A stretch of 64,000 nucleotides of DNA from contig JBGSIA010000126.1 in the NCBI GenBank assembly GCA_041751935.1, positions 55,479 to 119,478 of the forward strand, in the 5' to 3' direction. Positions 51,135-60,250 of the stretch are shown here, in pieces. The position numbers and the translations under genes are program-made. Position 1 is the stretch's first letter; the number at the start of each line of letters is the position of its first letter. The notes under the pieces are model-generated. The model was given only the letters and a program-made list of their open reading frames with translations, made no database searches and had not been told where the DNA came from. The stretch is from JBBSJZ01 sp041751935. Its GTDB lineage: Bacteria; Planctomycetota; Planctomycetia; Pirellulales; Pirellulaceae.

Positions 51135-54100
51135 TTATTCGATGACTGTTCTTGCGATGCGAAATCCGTTGTCGAGAACACGATTGTTAAGATTGTCGTA
51201 AGAGCGATACGATGATCTCGAGTGCCTGGCTGTATACTCGAACGAACCGCCTCGCAGGACGCGACGCTGGTCATCGAACGTTACTTCGTGGTCGCCGTAA
51301 GCACCAACCGTTAACGGATCGGTTTCCTCCGCCAAATTGATGTAGGCGTGATAGACATCGTTGCACCATTCGAATTCATTTCCGAGGATATCGAACAGTC
51401 CGTAGTCGTTGGGTAACAGCTCCGCGACTTCATGACACTCGTCTTCGGCCAGAGGTGAATACCACGCGTACAGGCTCAGCAGTTTTTCGGCGTCACCATA
51501 GAACCGTTGTGTCTGAGTTCCCGAGCGACAGGCGAACTCCCATTCAGCTTCCGTTGGCAGTCGGTAACCTTGCAGTTGCAACAATCCTGGTTTCGCATGC
51601 ATACCTTCGGCATACTCGCCTTGCTCGTTTGGCACGTAGCACCATTGCTCCTCGGGGACCCCGTCTTGTTGACTGAGCCAATTGCAATATCCAGCGGCTT
51701 CATACCAGCCAACGGACCCGATCGGGCAAAACGGTCGCGGAGTGACACCGCGTTGATTGAACTGGAAGTCGGTTCGCCAACGCAAAATCGCTTCTCGAGT
51801 CACCTCGGTTGTGGACATCGCAAATCGACGCTCAACACTACGTAGATGCTGCCGCTCGTCTCTATCTCGCCAGGATTCTTGATCGTCCGATCCCATGTAA
51901 AACGGTACCATGTCGATGATCGAAAAGGTTTGGCCTTGCGAGTTTACGAACCATCGCAGTTGTTTCGCGAGTGCCTGATCTAAACTCACATTCGCATCTT
52001 GAAGAGAAATTGCCCCATCGTCCGACTGTCGACGTATTAGCACCGCGATCGCTGAATGAATTGAGGCTTCAGGCGAGTTTTGGTACCACTGTTGCAAACG
52101 ATTCAGTACGTGCGTCGGCAAAGTCATCGTCTGGTCAACACGCAGGAATTCCGCCAACGTCAATAACAGCGCGAACCGCACCGACAAATCCTCGGTAACC
52201 AACAGTTGGTTCCAAAGCGTTTCCGGCGGCACCTGGAGGGCGGGGATCAAATGAATCAAATGCCCCCGCACGCGTGGTTCAGGCGAATGCTTCAGCAGCG
52301 GCCAGACGACCTCACCATGACCGAAGTGCAGTAGCATGACGGCTGCTTTGGCTTGCCGTTCGGCCCAAGTATCCTCGTCGAACGCATCAAGAAAGGCATC
52401 CGATGGAGAGTCCTTCAGCAGTGACGTCGCTGCCTCAACGATCGCCGCCCGGCGCACTTTTGCACGGTCCATGACAACCCGAAAGTGATTGGGTTCCGCT
52501 TCCACCAAGAGTTGCAGGATTCTTTCCGGATACGCGGATGCTTGTTCACAAAGGACATCGATCGCGAAAAGTCTCGCTTGTTCGCTTTGACTTGGATCAA
52601 CACGAATTTCCTCCAGCGCGTCCGCTAGCTGCGGCACGAGGGGACTGAATCGTCCCTTCCAATCACCGAATTCCGACGGTGCAACACGAACTAGCTCTCG
52701 GGCCACCAGCTGTACCACGCTTTGATCCTGCGAAAACGACGAAACGTCGTGGATGTGAGTCAGTGCAGCGGCAGCACGAAACCGTTCCTCGGCAGCGTGA
52801 GTGGAGTTGAACAAGTGCTCACGACAACGCAGCGAAAATTGTGGGTCCGTATGATTCAATCGGTCCGTCAGTACGATCAACGTGCGAGGGTCGGCTTCCC
52901 ACAAGCGTGACCAAATCTTTTCTGCCGACTGGTCGTTGGCTGGTAGTAGTGCCAAGATGAGATTGAGACGCTGTTGCTCGCTGAGTCCCGAGATCTGCTG
53001 CCCACGTCGGAGAAATTTGCCAGCGACAATCGGATTCGCATCGACCTGTTGAAGCAGCGTCGGCAGTTGATTGATATCCGAGTTGATGATCGCGGTTGCT
53101 AATCCCTCAAGCTGAATCTGTTCTTGGCGTTCACGTGCATTGGCTTCCAGGGCGCGGGATACAGTGACGACGCCCAAGATACCGGCCAGGACCGTGAGTG
53201 GCAAAAGCAGGCACATTGCAGCCAGTGCTGGATTTCGCTTAGCAAATTTCCAAACACGATCTAGCCAGGAAACACGACGTGCGCGAATCGGTCGCTGCTC
53301 AAGAAAACATTCCAGATCGTGTGCCAAGTCGAACGCGGAATCGTACCGCTGTGATGCTTCCTTGTGCAGGCATTTCAAACAAATCGTTTCCAAATCACGG
53401 GGAATGCTGGGACGCAACCGACGAGGAGGAACCGGCTCCAGTGTCTTGACTTGTTGTAAAGTCTCCAGGATGCTGTCTCCTTTGAACGGAGGAGCTCCGA
53501 CGAGCAACTCGTACAAGACGGTGCCGAGAGAATAGATGTCTGCCGCCGGCGTGATTTGAGTCTTTAATCCCAATGCCTGTTCCGGTGCCATGTAGCTTGG
53601 AGTTCCAAGGACATCCCCGGCTTGAGTGAGCTCTTGGTTCAAATCCAAGTGTTTCGCCAGCCCAAAGTCAGCGAGTTTCGGCGTATCATCGCCGCCGAAT
53701 AGAATGTTCTCCGGTTTGATGTCGCGATGAATCAGCCCCGCCTGATGCGCAACCGTCAACCCATCGCAAATTTGTTTGATCGTTCCAACGGCGAACTGAG
53801 GTGATTGTGGCTTGCCACGGACGCGAGAAGCGAGGTCACCACCTGCACAGAACTCCAAGATCAAGTAGGGACTGTCGCGATGTTCGCCGATTTCATATAT
53901 CTGGACGATGTTTGGATGAATCACTCGTGCAGTTGACAACGCTTCAGTCCGTACGCGTTGGATTCGAGTTTCCGAGCAAAACTCAGGCTTCAGGCACTTG
54001 ATGGCTACTTTGCGATTCAGTTTGCGATCGATGGCAGCATAAACAATCCCCATTCCGCCGCGACCGATTTCACCGATCCATTCGTACGGCGAGGGCGGCT

Positions 54101-54374
54101 CAAAGAGACTGGCGTGGGCCGCGAAATCCAAGGAACCAGGCACCGCTTTGACACTCACTGGCGAAGCGAGCCCATCGCCGGACACCCTCAATGCCAACGC
54201 GCGTACTGTCGGTAGGATTTCGCCGAGGACCGAAGCGAACTCAGGATACTGGCGAATCACTTCGTCCACAGAACACTTCTGGCCACCGACACATCGTTGC
54301 GTGAAATCATCGAGGATTTCCGCGAGGAGCGATTCATTCTCAATAGGTGGTTCTGTCGTCAACGCACTGACCAA
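51135..54374 (-). CDS. Membrane Ser/Thr protein kinase with C-terminal FGE-sulfatase-like domain
   Basis: A 1079-residue protein. The N-terminal 95 residues are a linker typical of planctomycete kinases. The kinase domain has GRGGMG (105-109), Lys126 in VAIK, HRDIKPEN (Asp218) and DFG at 236-238, so it looks active. One membrane segment lies near 382-405, followed by an extracytoplasmic helical, HEAT-like region. The C-terminal FGE/SUMF1-type domain (about 820-1079) contains GYRLPTEAEWEFACR, DILGNEFEWCND and VLRGGSFEYTARHSRSSYR. The paired cysteines expected in catalytic FGE near the GGS motif are absent, so it is more likely a binding module than a formylglycine enzyme. The start is TTG 54374, directly after an in-frame stop; the first internal Met is inside the kinase domain. 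It follows the sigma gene by three bases. Confidence 0.9.
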   Translation of the reverse strand: MVSALTTEPPIENESLLAEILDDFTQRCVGGQKCSVDEVIRQYPEFASVLGEILPTVRALALRVSGDGLASPVSVKAVPGSLDFAAHASLFEPPSPYEWIGEIGRGGMGIVYAAIDRKLNRKVAIKCLKPEFCSETRIQRVRTEALSTARVIHPNIVQIYEIGEHRDSPYLILEFCAGGDLASRVRGKPQSPQFAVGTIKQICDGLTVAHQAGLIHRDIKPENILFGGDDTPKLADFGLAKHLDLNQELTQAGDVLGTPSYMAPEQALGLKTQITPAADIYSLGTVLYELLVGAPPFKGDSILETLQQVKTLEPVPPRRLRPSIPRDLETICLKCLHKEASQRYDSAFDLAHDLECFLEQRPIRARRVSWLDRVWKFAKRNPALAAMCLLLPLTVLAGILGVVTVSRALEANARERQEQIQLEGLATAIINSDINQLPTLLQQVDANPIVAGKFLRRGQQISGLSEQQRLNLILALLPANDQSAEKIWSRLWEADPRTLIVLTDRLNHTDPQFSLRCREHLFNSTHAAEERFRAAAALTHIHDVSSFSQDQSVVQLVARELVRVAPSEFGDWKGRFSPLVPQLADALEEIRVDPSQSEQARLFAIDVLCEQASAYPERILQLLVEAEPNHFRVVMDRAKVRRAAIVEAATSLLKDSPSDAFLDAFDEDTWAERQAKAAVMLLHFGHGEVVWPLLKHSPEPRVRGHLIHLIPALQVPPETLWNQLLVTEDLSVRFALLLTLAEFLRVDQTMTLPTHVLNRLQQWYQNSPEASIHSAIAVLIRRQSDDGAISLQDANVSLDQALAKQLRWFVNSQGQTFSIIDMVPFYMGSDDQESWRDRDERQHLRSVERRFAMSTTEVTREAILRWRTDFQFNQRGVTPRPFCPIGSVGWYEAAGYCNWLSQQDGVPEEQWCYVPNEQGEYAEGMHAKPGLLQLQGYRLPTEAEWEFACRSGTQTQRFYGDAEKLLSLYAWYSPLAEDECHEVAELLPNDYGLFDILGNEFEWCNDVYHAYINLAEETDPLTVGAYGDHEVTFDDQRRVLRGGSFEYTARHSRSSYRSYDNLNNRVLDNGFRIARTVIE

Positions 54375-54377
54375 ATC

Positions 54378-55031
54378 TTATGTAGGCATTTCGCCATCGT
54401 GTTCACGTAACCCGTTTCGCAATTTTAGCAAAGCGCGTGAGTATCGCTTACTGCAAAGTCGTGGGTCGATATCGAGAACCGATGCCGCGGTTGCATTGTC
54501 GAGACCTTCACAGGTTCGCATCAGAATCAACTCGCGATCTTCATCAGTCAGTGCCATCATGACCTGCTGAACTTGCTCCACCAGTTCGTCTCGCTGGAGT
54601 CGAACGGAGGGATCATCAGCATTCTCCAGTTCCAACTGATTGACAATGATCACGGAGCCGGCAATCGACAATGCGACTTCACGACCGGCATCTCGCCGCG
54701 CGGTACCCAGATGAGTGCGCCGGATGCGAGCTAAGTTCTGGTAGGCGGTCCTGCGGACCCAAGCGTCAAAGGACATCGGGCGTTTCTGCAAGAACTCTTC
54801 AAGCCGTTTGGAGACTTCGATCATCGTTTCTTGGACGATGTCCGAGGGACTGATCCGCTGGGCAACACGATGATCGATCCGCAACTGGACCAAATTCCGC
54901 ACAATACCCAAGTATCGGGAAAATAGATATTCCCGCGCTTCCTGATCCCCTCGAGCAACTTGCTTCAGTAGCGAGTCATTGGATTTTGACGTCGACAATT
55001 GATGAATCTCACTGCAGGAACTTGGCAACAA
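54378..55031 (-). CDS. ECF-type RNA polymerase sigma factor, planctomycete STPK-linked group
   Basis: A 217-residue sigma factor. Region 2 is seen in ARGDQEAREYLFSRYLG through SPSDIVQETMIEVSKRL and FDAWVRRTAYQNLARIRR. Region 4 is LTDEDRELILMRTCEGLDNATAASVLDI with the helix-turn-helix and SKRYSRALLKLR. It starts with TTG at 55031; no ATG exists between the upstream in-frame stop and region 2. It is coupled to the Ser/Thr kinase gene (three-base gap). Planctomycetes have several ECF groups linked to kinases, where phosphorylation is thought to control the sigma factor instead of an anti-sigma protein. No anti-sigma gene is seen here. A short palindrome lies 13 to 29 bases before the start. Confidence 0.9.
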   Translation of the reverse strand: MLPSSCSEIHQLSTSKSNDSLLKQVARGDQEAREYLFSRYLGIVRNLVQLRIDHRVAQRISPSDIVQETMIEVSKRLEEFLQKRPMSFDAWVRRTAYQNLARIRRTHLGTARRDAGREVALSIAGSVIIVNQLELENADDPSVRLQRDELVEQVQQVMMALTDEDRELILMRTCEGLDNATAASVLDIDPRLCSKRYSRALLKLRNGLREHDGEMPT

Positions 55032-55043
55032 CTCGTGTGGTTC

Positions 55044-55060
55044 CGCTACAAAGTGTAGCG
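55044..55060 (-). promoter_or_regulatory. Palindrome in the sigma-factor leader
   Basis: Perfect inverted repeat cgctaca-aag-tgtagcg ending 12 bases before the TTG start of the sigma gene. In the mRNA it would fold next to the ribosome site. It could be an operator or a translation-limiting hairpin. Confidence 0.45.
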
Positions 55061-55216
55061 TTTAGCCAAGCTGACTTGGACTGACACGGTAAAAACTTTA
55101 CACCTTCAACGGGCTATCAGAGGTCGCGAGCTTCGGGACATTCCAACATAATGATGGACTTGCATGTGGGAGTACATGCCTAAGTTTTCCAAGCATCGGA
55201 CATACACTGCGCGTAT

Positions 55217-55251
55217 CTACTCAAATCAAAATTCAGCGGAAGTTTGAGTAG
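55217..55251. promoter_or_regulatory. Inverted repeat in the divergent sigma/BNR intergenic region
   Basis: Nine-base arms ctactcaaa and tttgagtag with a 17-base spacer. They sit 45 bases before the ATG of the BNR-CE15 pseudogene. Operator-like, but a chance palindrome cannot be excluded. Confidence 0.35.
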
Positions 55252-55295
55252 AATTGGATAGCCTGTACAGACACTACCCGAAGGCTGGAGCCCCT

Positions 55296-57196
55296 ATGAA
55301 AAGTCGCGTACCTAGATCGTTCTTAATTGCATTGGTCCTTTACGTTTGCAGTGGGTTCATGGCTGACGCTGCGGAACCGCCGGCGGAGATTGTGCAAGCT
55401 GGTTTGCAGCGACGCGCGGAGATACCACTTGGCGGTGATTTCAAGCCGAACTCCAAGTCGCCTGTATTCGTCGCAGTCGGACATGGAGGACGCATCCTGC
55501 TCTCACGCGATGACGGCGAAACTTGGAACCAAGTCTTCTGGGGCTTTGCGGGCTCGGATCATGGCCCGTGGGCAACCAAAGCAGTCGCATACACTGGTGG
55601 CGTATTCGTGGTGCCGATCGGCTGGGGCAGCCCCACGGCATGGCTTGCTTCAGATGATGGAGTGAATTGGAGGCATCTCACCAGCGGCAGTGCGAGACTG
55701 AAGGGCGTCAAGGAAGCTGATGGCGATCCGTCGGTGATGCCGGGTACCTGGGGAATCGCCGGTGGCCAAGGCGCCTTCGTTACTGGCGGGTATATGATGA
55801 TGGCAGCGACGGCGGACTTGGGAAAAACGATCACAACATTTTCGCTGTACGACTTCAAGAAAGAGACTCGACCTCGCAAGCTAGTGACACACCATGTCGG
55901 CCCAGTGTATTGCGGAGACGCCAGTGGGCGGTTCTTGGCGTTAGGTAATGATCGATCAAAAGAAAACACGGTCTTCGGAAATCTGTTTGCGTCAGACGAC
56001 CTCGGCAAGACATGGAAATGGCTTGAGCCGAAACTGCTCAACGAAGCCTGCGACGGTTACAGTGGCATCGTTTCCAATGGCAAGCTCGTCGTGATCTCTG
56101 ATAGTTCGAGTGCCAATGTTTTCAAATCGGGTGATGCGGGTGCACAATGGGAAGGCCCTTTTGCTACAGGGATCGAGCGAGCCTCGTTGAATTTGGTTGG
56201 CGATGAATTCTGGTTGGTGGGCAGCAAATCGGCGCGGCGAAGTAGTGACGCAAAGATTTGGCACGACCTGCCGCCAGGTATCCCCAGCGGCAAGATCATT
56301 GCTTCACCGACTGGCACGCTGATCAACATCGACCGCACCCGATTCAACATTCTCCGCAGCACCAACGGCGGTCGCACCTGGAGCGAGGTCTACTCCTTTG
56401 AACCAGAAATCGAACACGTCCACGGCGCTCAAGGACTGCGCGATATTGCATTTGGCTACGTGAACTCTGATGTCGTCGTCTTCTCGACGCAGGAAGATCA
56501 TCGCCAGATGCAACAGCAGCTTGGGATCACGAAACTGCGTCCGGGGCCGAGTGGAGATCCGAACAACGCGAACGCGGCGAACACGGACGAATCGAAAGCG
56601 AATCCGTATCCGCAACTGCCGGAACTCATGAGGTTGAAGGATGGCACGATGGTCACCACGCCCGATCAATGGTGGAACAATCGTCGTCCTGAAATCGTTG
56701 AGGACTTTGAACGGGAAGTGTTGGGCAGAATCCCAGATGGCGTGCCGGACGTTAAGTGGGAACTAATAAAGACGATCGATAAGACGCTCGGCGAGACAGA
56801 GGTCGTTGAAAAACGGCTGGTTCGAAGAATGCCAGCGACTTGCCCGTTGATGCTCACATGTTAATCTCGCTCTGTGCACCTCGAATGACTTTTATTAGCT
56901 ATGGAGTTCCTGAAAAAGGCGATGCATTGTGGCTGGACCAACAGGGCAGCTTCATGGCCACGATCGCCGCTCAGCCCGCTTTCCGATTACTTGGAGCACG
57001 AGACCTTGGACGCAGCGACGATTACAACGCCGAAATCATGCCGCCGGTGAGTACGGGACTTCTTGAGGGCGAGCTTGCATGGAGAGAGCACGATGGCGGC
57101 CACACCGATGTGCCGAACATTTCACACTTCATCCAGTGGGCGAACAAACTGTTGGCTGAAGCAACTCCGCAAGATCGCTATCGCGGGCCTCATTAG
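55296..57196 (+). pseudogene. BNR (Asp-box)/CE15-like fusion gene broken by an internal deletion
   Basis: The first frame starts at ATG 55296 (GGAG five bases upstream), has a signal peptide ending near ADAAEP, and then a sialidase-like propeller with Asp-box repeats (SRDDGETWNQV, ASDDLGKTW, STNGGRTW). After LPELMRLKDGTMVTTPDQWW begins the N-terminal part of a CE15-like esterase. Similarity stops at EVVEKRLVR near 56825, and the frame ends at 56864 after unrelated residues. A second frame, entered near 56822, continues with DLPVDAHMLISLCAPR and WREHDGGHTDVPNISHF, the C-terminal third of the same esterase. Against the intact paralogue at 3008-4261, roughly 190 residues including the nucleophile Ser are missing and the frame is shifted. 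The enzyme is dead; the propeller part could still be secreted. Confidence 0.85.
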
Positions 57197-57263
57197 GAAA
57201 CCACTCGTTCTTCTAGACTGATCGTTACAAAATCGAATACGGTCTGGTCGTCACTCCGAGGTG

Positions 57264-58541
57264 CTAATTCGTGCTGGCTTTGAAGACCCGATAGATGTTG
57301 CCGGACATTACCTTATGAATCTGCTCCGATGAGTATCCGCGGTCAAGCATGATTTGGGTGATGACGGGGTAGGTCGATACGTCGTCAAGTTGCCTGGGGA
57401 GCATCGTCACGCCATCGTAGTCAGCGCCCAAACCGACATGATCTTCACCGCAATGTTTGACTAGATAGTCAATGTGATCGACGACATCGTGTGCGACGCC
57501 TTGGATCTCCGGGTTAGCTCGGTCCCAACGATTGAGTTGGGCATCGCGGTCTTCGGCGGTCAGCGATTGCTTGTCGAGCTTGACCTTCAACAGGATTCGT
57601 TCGCGGCTTTTCTCGACAGCAGCCGGTGTCACGAACCCATTGCAAAAATTAACCATGATCACTCCTCCATTGTCGCGAACTAACGGCAATACTTCGTCAT
57701 CGACATTCCGGGGGTGACTTGCCACGCCATCCGCCGAACTGTGACTGAAGATGACCGGCGCACTAGCGATACGAAGCGCGTCCTTCATCGTTGCTGTCGA
57801 GACATGCGACAGGTCGACCAGCATCCCTAGCCGATTCATCTCGCGCACGACTTCTTCGCCAAAGGGACTGAGCCCATTGTTGATCGCTTCGTCCGTACAG
57901 GAATCCGCCCAGTCTAGCGTGCTGCTGTGGGTCAACGTCATGTAGCGAGCCCCCATCTCGTACAAGCGCCGGAGATTCCCGATTGAGTTCTCAATCGAGT
58001 GTCCTCCTTCCACGCCGATTAAGCTTGCGATCTTGCCCGACGCTAACGCCTCTTCGACTTGTTCCATGTTGGTCGCGAACGCAAAGACGTCTGGATAGCG
58101 ACGACACATCTCTTTGACTAGTTCAATTTGCTCCATCGTGATCGCCAGCGATTTACCGTCCAGCCGCGTTGATGCTGGAACATAGACCGACCAGAATTGG
58201 GCTCGCACATTCCCCTGTCGCAGTCGCGGTATATCCGTCATCAACTGCGGTTGCGATTTCGCGATATCGACTTGATCGAACGAAGAACTTGCCTTATTCC
58301 GCATCGCCCACGGCAAATCATTGTGACCGTCCCAAACGAAGCCTGCGGAGTGCACTTGCATTGCCTGCGGAGACACGATAACGCTGCCTCGTGCATCGCC
58401 TCGTCCCGGGACCTGTTGACCAATAGAGACGCTAGGTGCGCCCAAGAGGCAACCGGCAAACAGACCACCGGCCAAAAAACTTCCGCCTTGAAGGAAACGG
58501 GCGAACATTGCACTAACCGGCGTTCGAAAATTAAAGTACAT
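57264..58541 (-). CDS. Secreted membrane-dipeptidase family (M19) peptidase
   Basis: A 425-residue enzyme of the renal dipeptidase family with an N-terminal hydrophobic export segment (LAGGLFAGCLLGAPSVS). Zinc-site motifs are intact: WDGHNDLP (HxD), GVEGGHSIEN (bridging Glu), LVDLSHVS and IFSHSSA (two His). ATG 58541 is preferred to the GTG at 58550. Family members hydrolyse dipeptides, often with D-residues at the second position, in zinc-dependent fashion. The hydrophobic segment contains a Cys preceded by FAG, so lipoprotein processing is possible. It is convergent with the BNR-CE15 pseudogene. Confidence 0.92.
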   Translation of the reverse strand: MYFNFRTPVSAMFARFLQGGSFLAGGLFAGCLLGAPSVSIGQQVPGRGDARGSVIVSPQAMQVHSAGFVWDGHNDLPWAMRNKASSSFDQVDIAKSQPQLMTDIPRLRQGNVRAQFWSVYVPASTRLDGKSLAITMEQIELVKEMCRRYPDVFAFATNMEQVEEALASGKIASLIGVEGGHSIENSIGNLRRLYEMGARYMTLTHSSTLDWADSCTDEAINNGLSPFGEEVVREMNRLGMLVDLSHVSTATMKDALRIASAPVIFSHSSADGVASHPRNVDDEVLPLVRDNGGVIMVNFCNGFVTPAAVEKSRERILLKVKLDKQSLTAEDRDAQLNRWDRANPEIQGVAHDVVDHIDYLVKHCGEDHVGLGADYDGVTMLPRQLDDVSTYPVITQIMLDRGYSSEQIHKVMSGNIYRVFKASTN

Positions 58542-59047
58542 GTCAGCCACTTCTGATCAATTCAATAAAGGAAATAGACTAAAAGGCCGCCTTTCTCCAC
58601 CATAGCGTGACGCAAAACCATTGCAACTGCTGTTTGCCATCAGCAAGCCGGACACGCGTACGCTGTGAGAGCAGCATACACACTTCCGAGCCAGTTTAGA
58701 CGCTCCCGACCGACGTACGGAAGCAACCCGGCGTTCCACCGAAGTGAATTTGATACATTGGGGACAGCGACGCGCCGCTGCTAATGCCTGTATCATGGCA
58801 ATTGTGACGAATCGACTTGTCGCGCTGCGTGGAAGACAGCGCGGACGTTGTCGCGGAGTAAAATCGTTTATTACCTATCCGAAAACCGTGAGCCGAAGGC
58901 GATTGCCGCGTGTGTTTCTTCGGTTTTCGGATCGTTTCTTAGATGCATTTGAGGAGTTGGAAGATTGTTAGTTAGGCGACTTGAAGCCGGAGCCGTTTGC
59001 TTGCTACGCGAAATGTTGAAGAGATATTTTACCTTGGACTGTTGGCG
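58542..59047. other. Intergenic region with palindrome
   Basis: About 500 bases upstream of the dipeptidase gene (opposite strand) and the prepilin stub. It contains the long inverted repeat at 58877-58932. One plus-strand frame (58744-58971) has no domain and a basic, repetitive content, so it is not called. Confidence 0.45.
58877..58932. repeat. Long-arm intergenic palindrome
   Basis: Perfect 12-base arms atccgaaaaccg / cggttttcggat separated by 32 bases that include gagccgaaggcgat. The spacer resembles the gaggccggaggccgac segment at 61174-61190, suggesting a family of repetitive extragenic elements. Confidence 0.55.
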
Positions 59048-59110
59048 ATGCTAATAAAGCAAAATCCGGATTGCTTTACGTTGGTCGAGCTACTCGTTGT
59101 GGTCCACTAA
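59048..59110 (+). pseudogene. Prepilin (DUF1559-type) N-terminal stub
   Basis: A 20-codon frame, MLIKQNPDCFTLVELLVVVH then stop. It carries the type II/IV prepilin signature FTLVELLVV that opens the very common planctomycete DUF1559 proteins, but stops where the hydrophobic helix should continue (usually VIAIIGIL). The Gly before Phe is Cys. This is most likely the left-over 5' end of a deleted pseudopilin gene. Its stop is directly before the ribosome site of the next gene. Confidence 0.75.
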
Positions 59111-59122
59111 CGAGGTGCCCTT

Positions 59123-59965
59123 ATGACTAGAGACCTTAATCCGAGAAGCGCCGTTCGTTTTCTGGTTCAGAACGTGGTTGCAGTATCCTTTTTGATGGTT
59201 TTCGGGTTCGGCGATTTGTCGGAGCCGGCTACAGCTGATGAAACTTTGCTTGAAACACGCCAGAAGATCCACGCCGAGATCCAACAGGCGATGGCACTAA
59301 AACGCCCGAGTCGTTCCGTGGGAACACTGCGAGACGGACGCTTGGAGAATGCCGCTGAATTGCCCAAGCCCGATGGAATCGGGTACTTTATTTCACATGT
59401 CGATCGCGATACAAACTTCGGCGCCGACCGCATGATTTTCGGACTTTTGCAGCTTGGTCTAACGCTACGCGAGCGATTGGGTCCCGAACCGCAACACCGC
59501 GTACTGGTCAGCGAAATTTCGGACCGCGACGGTGGCAAGCAACTACGTCACATCAATCACCAAATGGGACTCGATGTCGACCTTGGGTTTTATACGATGG
59601 ATCGAACGGGGAAACCAGAAACGTCAAAGTGGCTGATGTTTGACAAAGAGGGACTTTCGCCCAACAAGACCGTCCGCTTCGATACCGAGAGGAATTGGTT
59701 GCTGATAGAATCGATCTTGGAAAACGAGACTTTCGGTGAAATCCGTACGATCCTGATCGCGGATTGGCTAAAAACTATTTTGTTAGAACACGCTGAGGGT
59801 CTCGCCGAGTCAGCGAACGACGAAGAAGCGAAACGGATTCGATTGTTGATTCGTCGTGGCGAGAGATTGATGCGTCAACCGTCGTCCTCACCGCACGACA
59901 ATCATCTACACTTAAGCTTGGAACTGTTGCCAAACGAAATGGAGGCTCCAGGATGCGTTCCCTAA
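59123..59965 (+). CDS. Penicillin-insensitive murein endopeptidase (MepA-like, M74)
   Basis: A 280-residue exported peptidase. The signal segment is about residues 13-30. The zinc motif HINHQMGLDVD has His143, His146 and Asp153 in the spacing known from E. coli MepA (His110, His113, Asp120). The C-terminal HDNHLHL (258-264) matches the second motif. MepA enzymes cut the D-alanine-diaminopimelate cross-link of peptidoglycan. GAGGTG five bases before ATG 59123 is a good ribosome site. The residues between the signal peptide and zinc motif (RPSRSVGTLRDGRLENA) also fit the family. A similar HDNHIHVDL motif occurs inside the giant protein. Confidence 0.87.
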   Translation: MTRDLNPRSAVRFLVQNVVAVSFLMVFGFGDLSEPATADETLLETRQKIHAEIQQAMALKRPSRSVGTLRDGRLENAAELPKPDGIGYFISHVDRDTNFGADRMIFGLLQLGLTLRERLGPEPQHRVLVSEISDRDGGKQLRHINHQMGLDVDLGFYTMDRTGKPETSKWLMFDKEGLSPNKTVRFDTERNWLLIESILENETFGEIRTILIADWLKTILLEHAEGLAESANDEEAKRIRLLIRRGERLMRQPSSSPHDNHLHLSLELLPNEMEAPGCVP

Positions 59966-60250
59966 CCACCGCCGGTTTGTCGCCATTTCGTTTATCGTTT
60001 CCTGTTACAGATCTCGTGGCGACGCGGGATTTTGATGTGGGCGAGTTGTTTTGCCTAGAGACTCATGGCACCAATTGGCTGAGCGATTGTGGTATCGTTA
60101 AGCCAACGTGACCTTGCCCGATCGATTAGGATAGGGAGTCGAACTACTAGAAATAATCTTTGCCGGTACTCCTGGCGACGCAGCTAAAGGCGGCAAACAA
60201 AAAGTATCCAACACGTTATTAAACCTCCGCGATAATTGGGAGTTGGCTGA

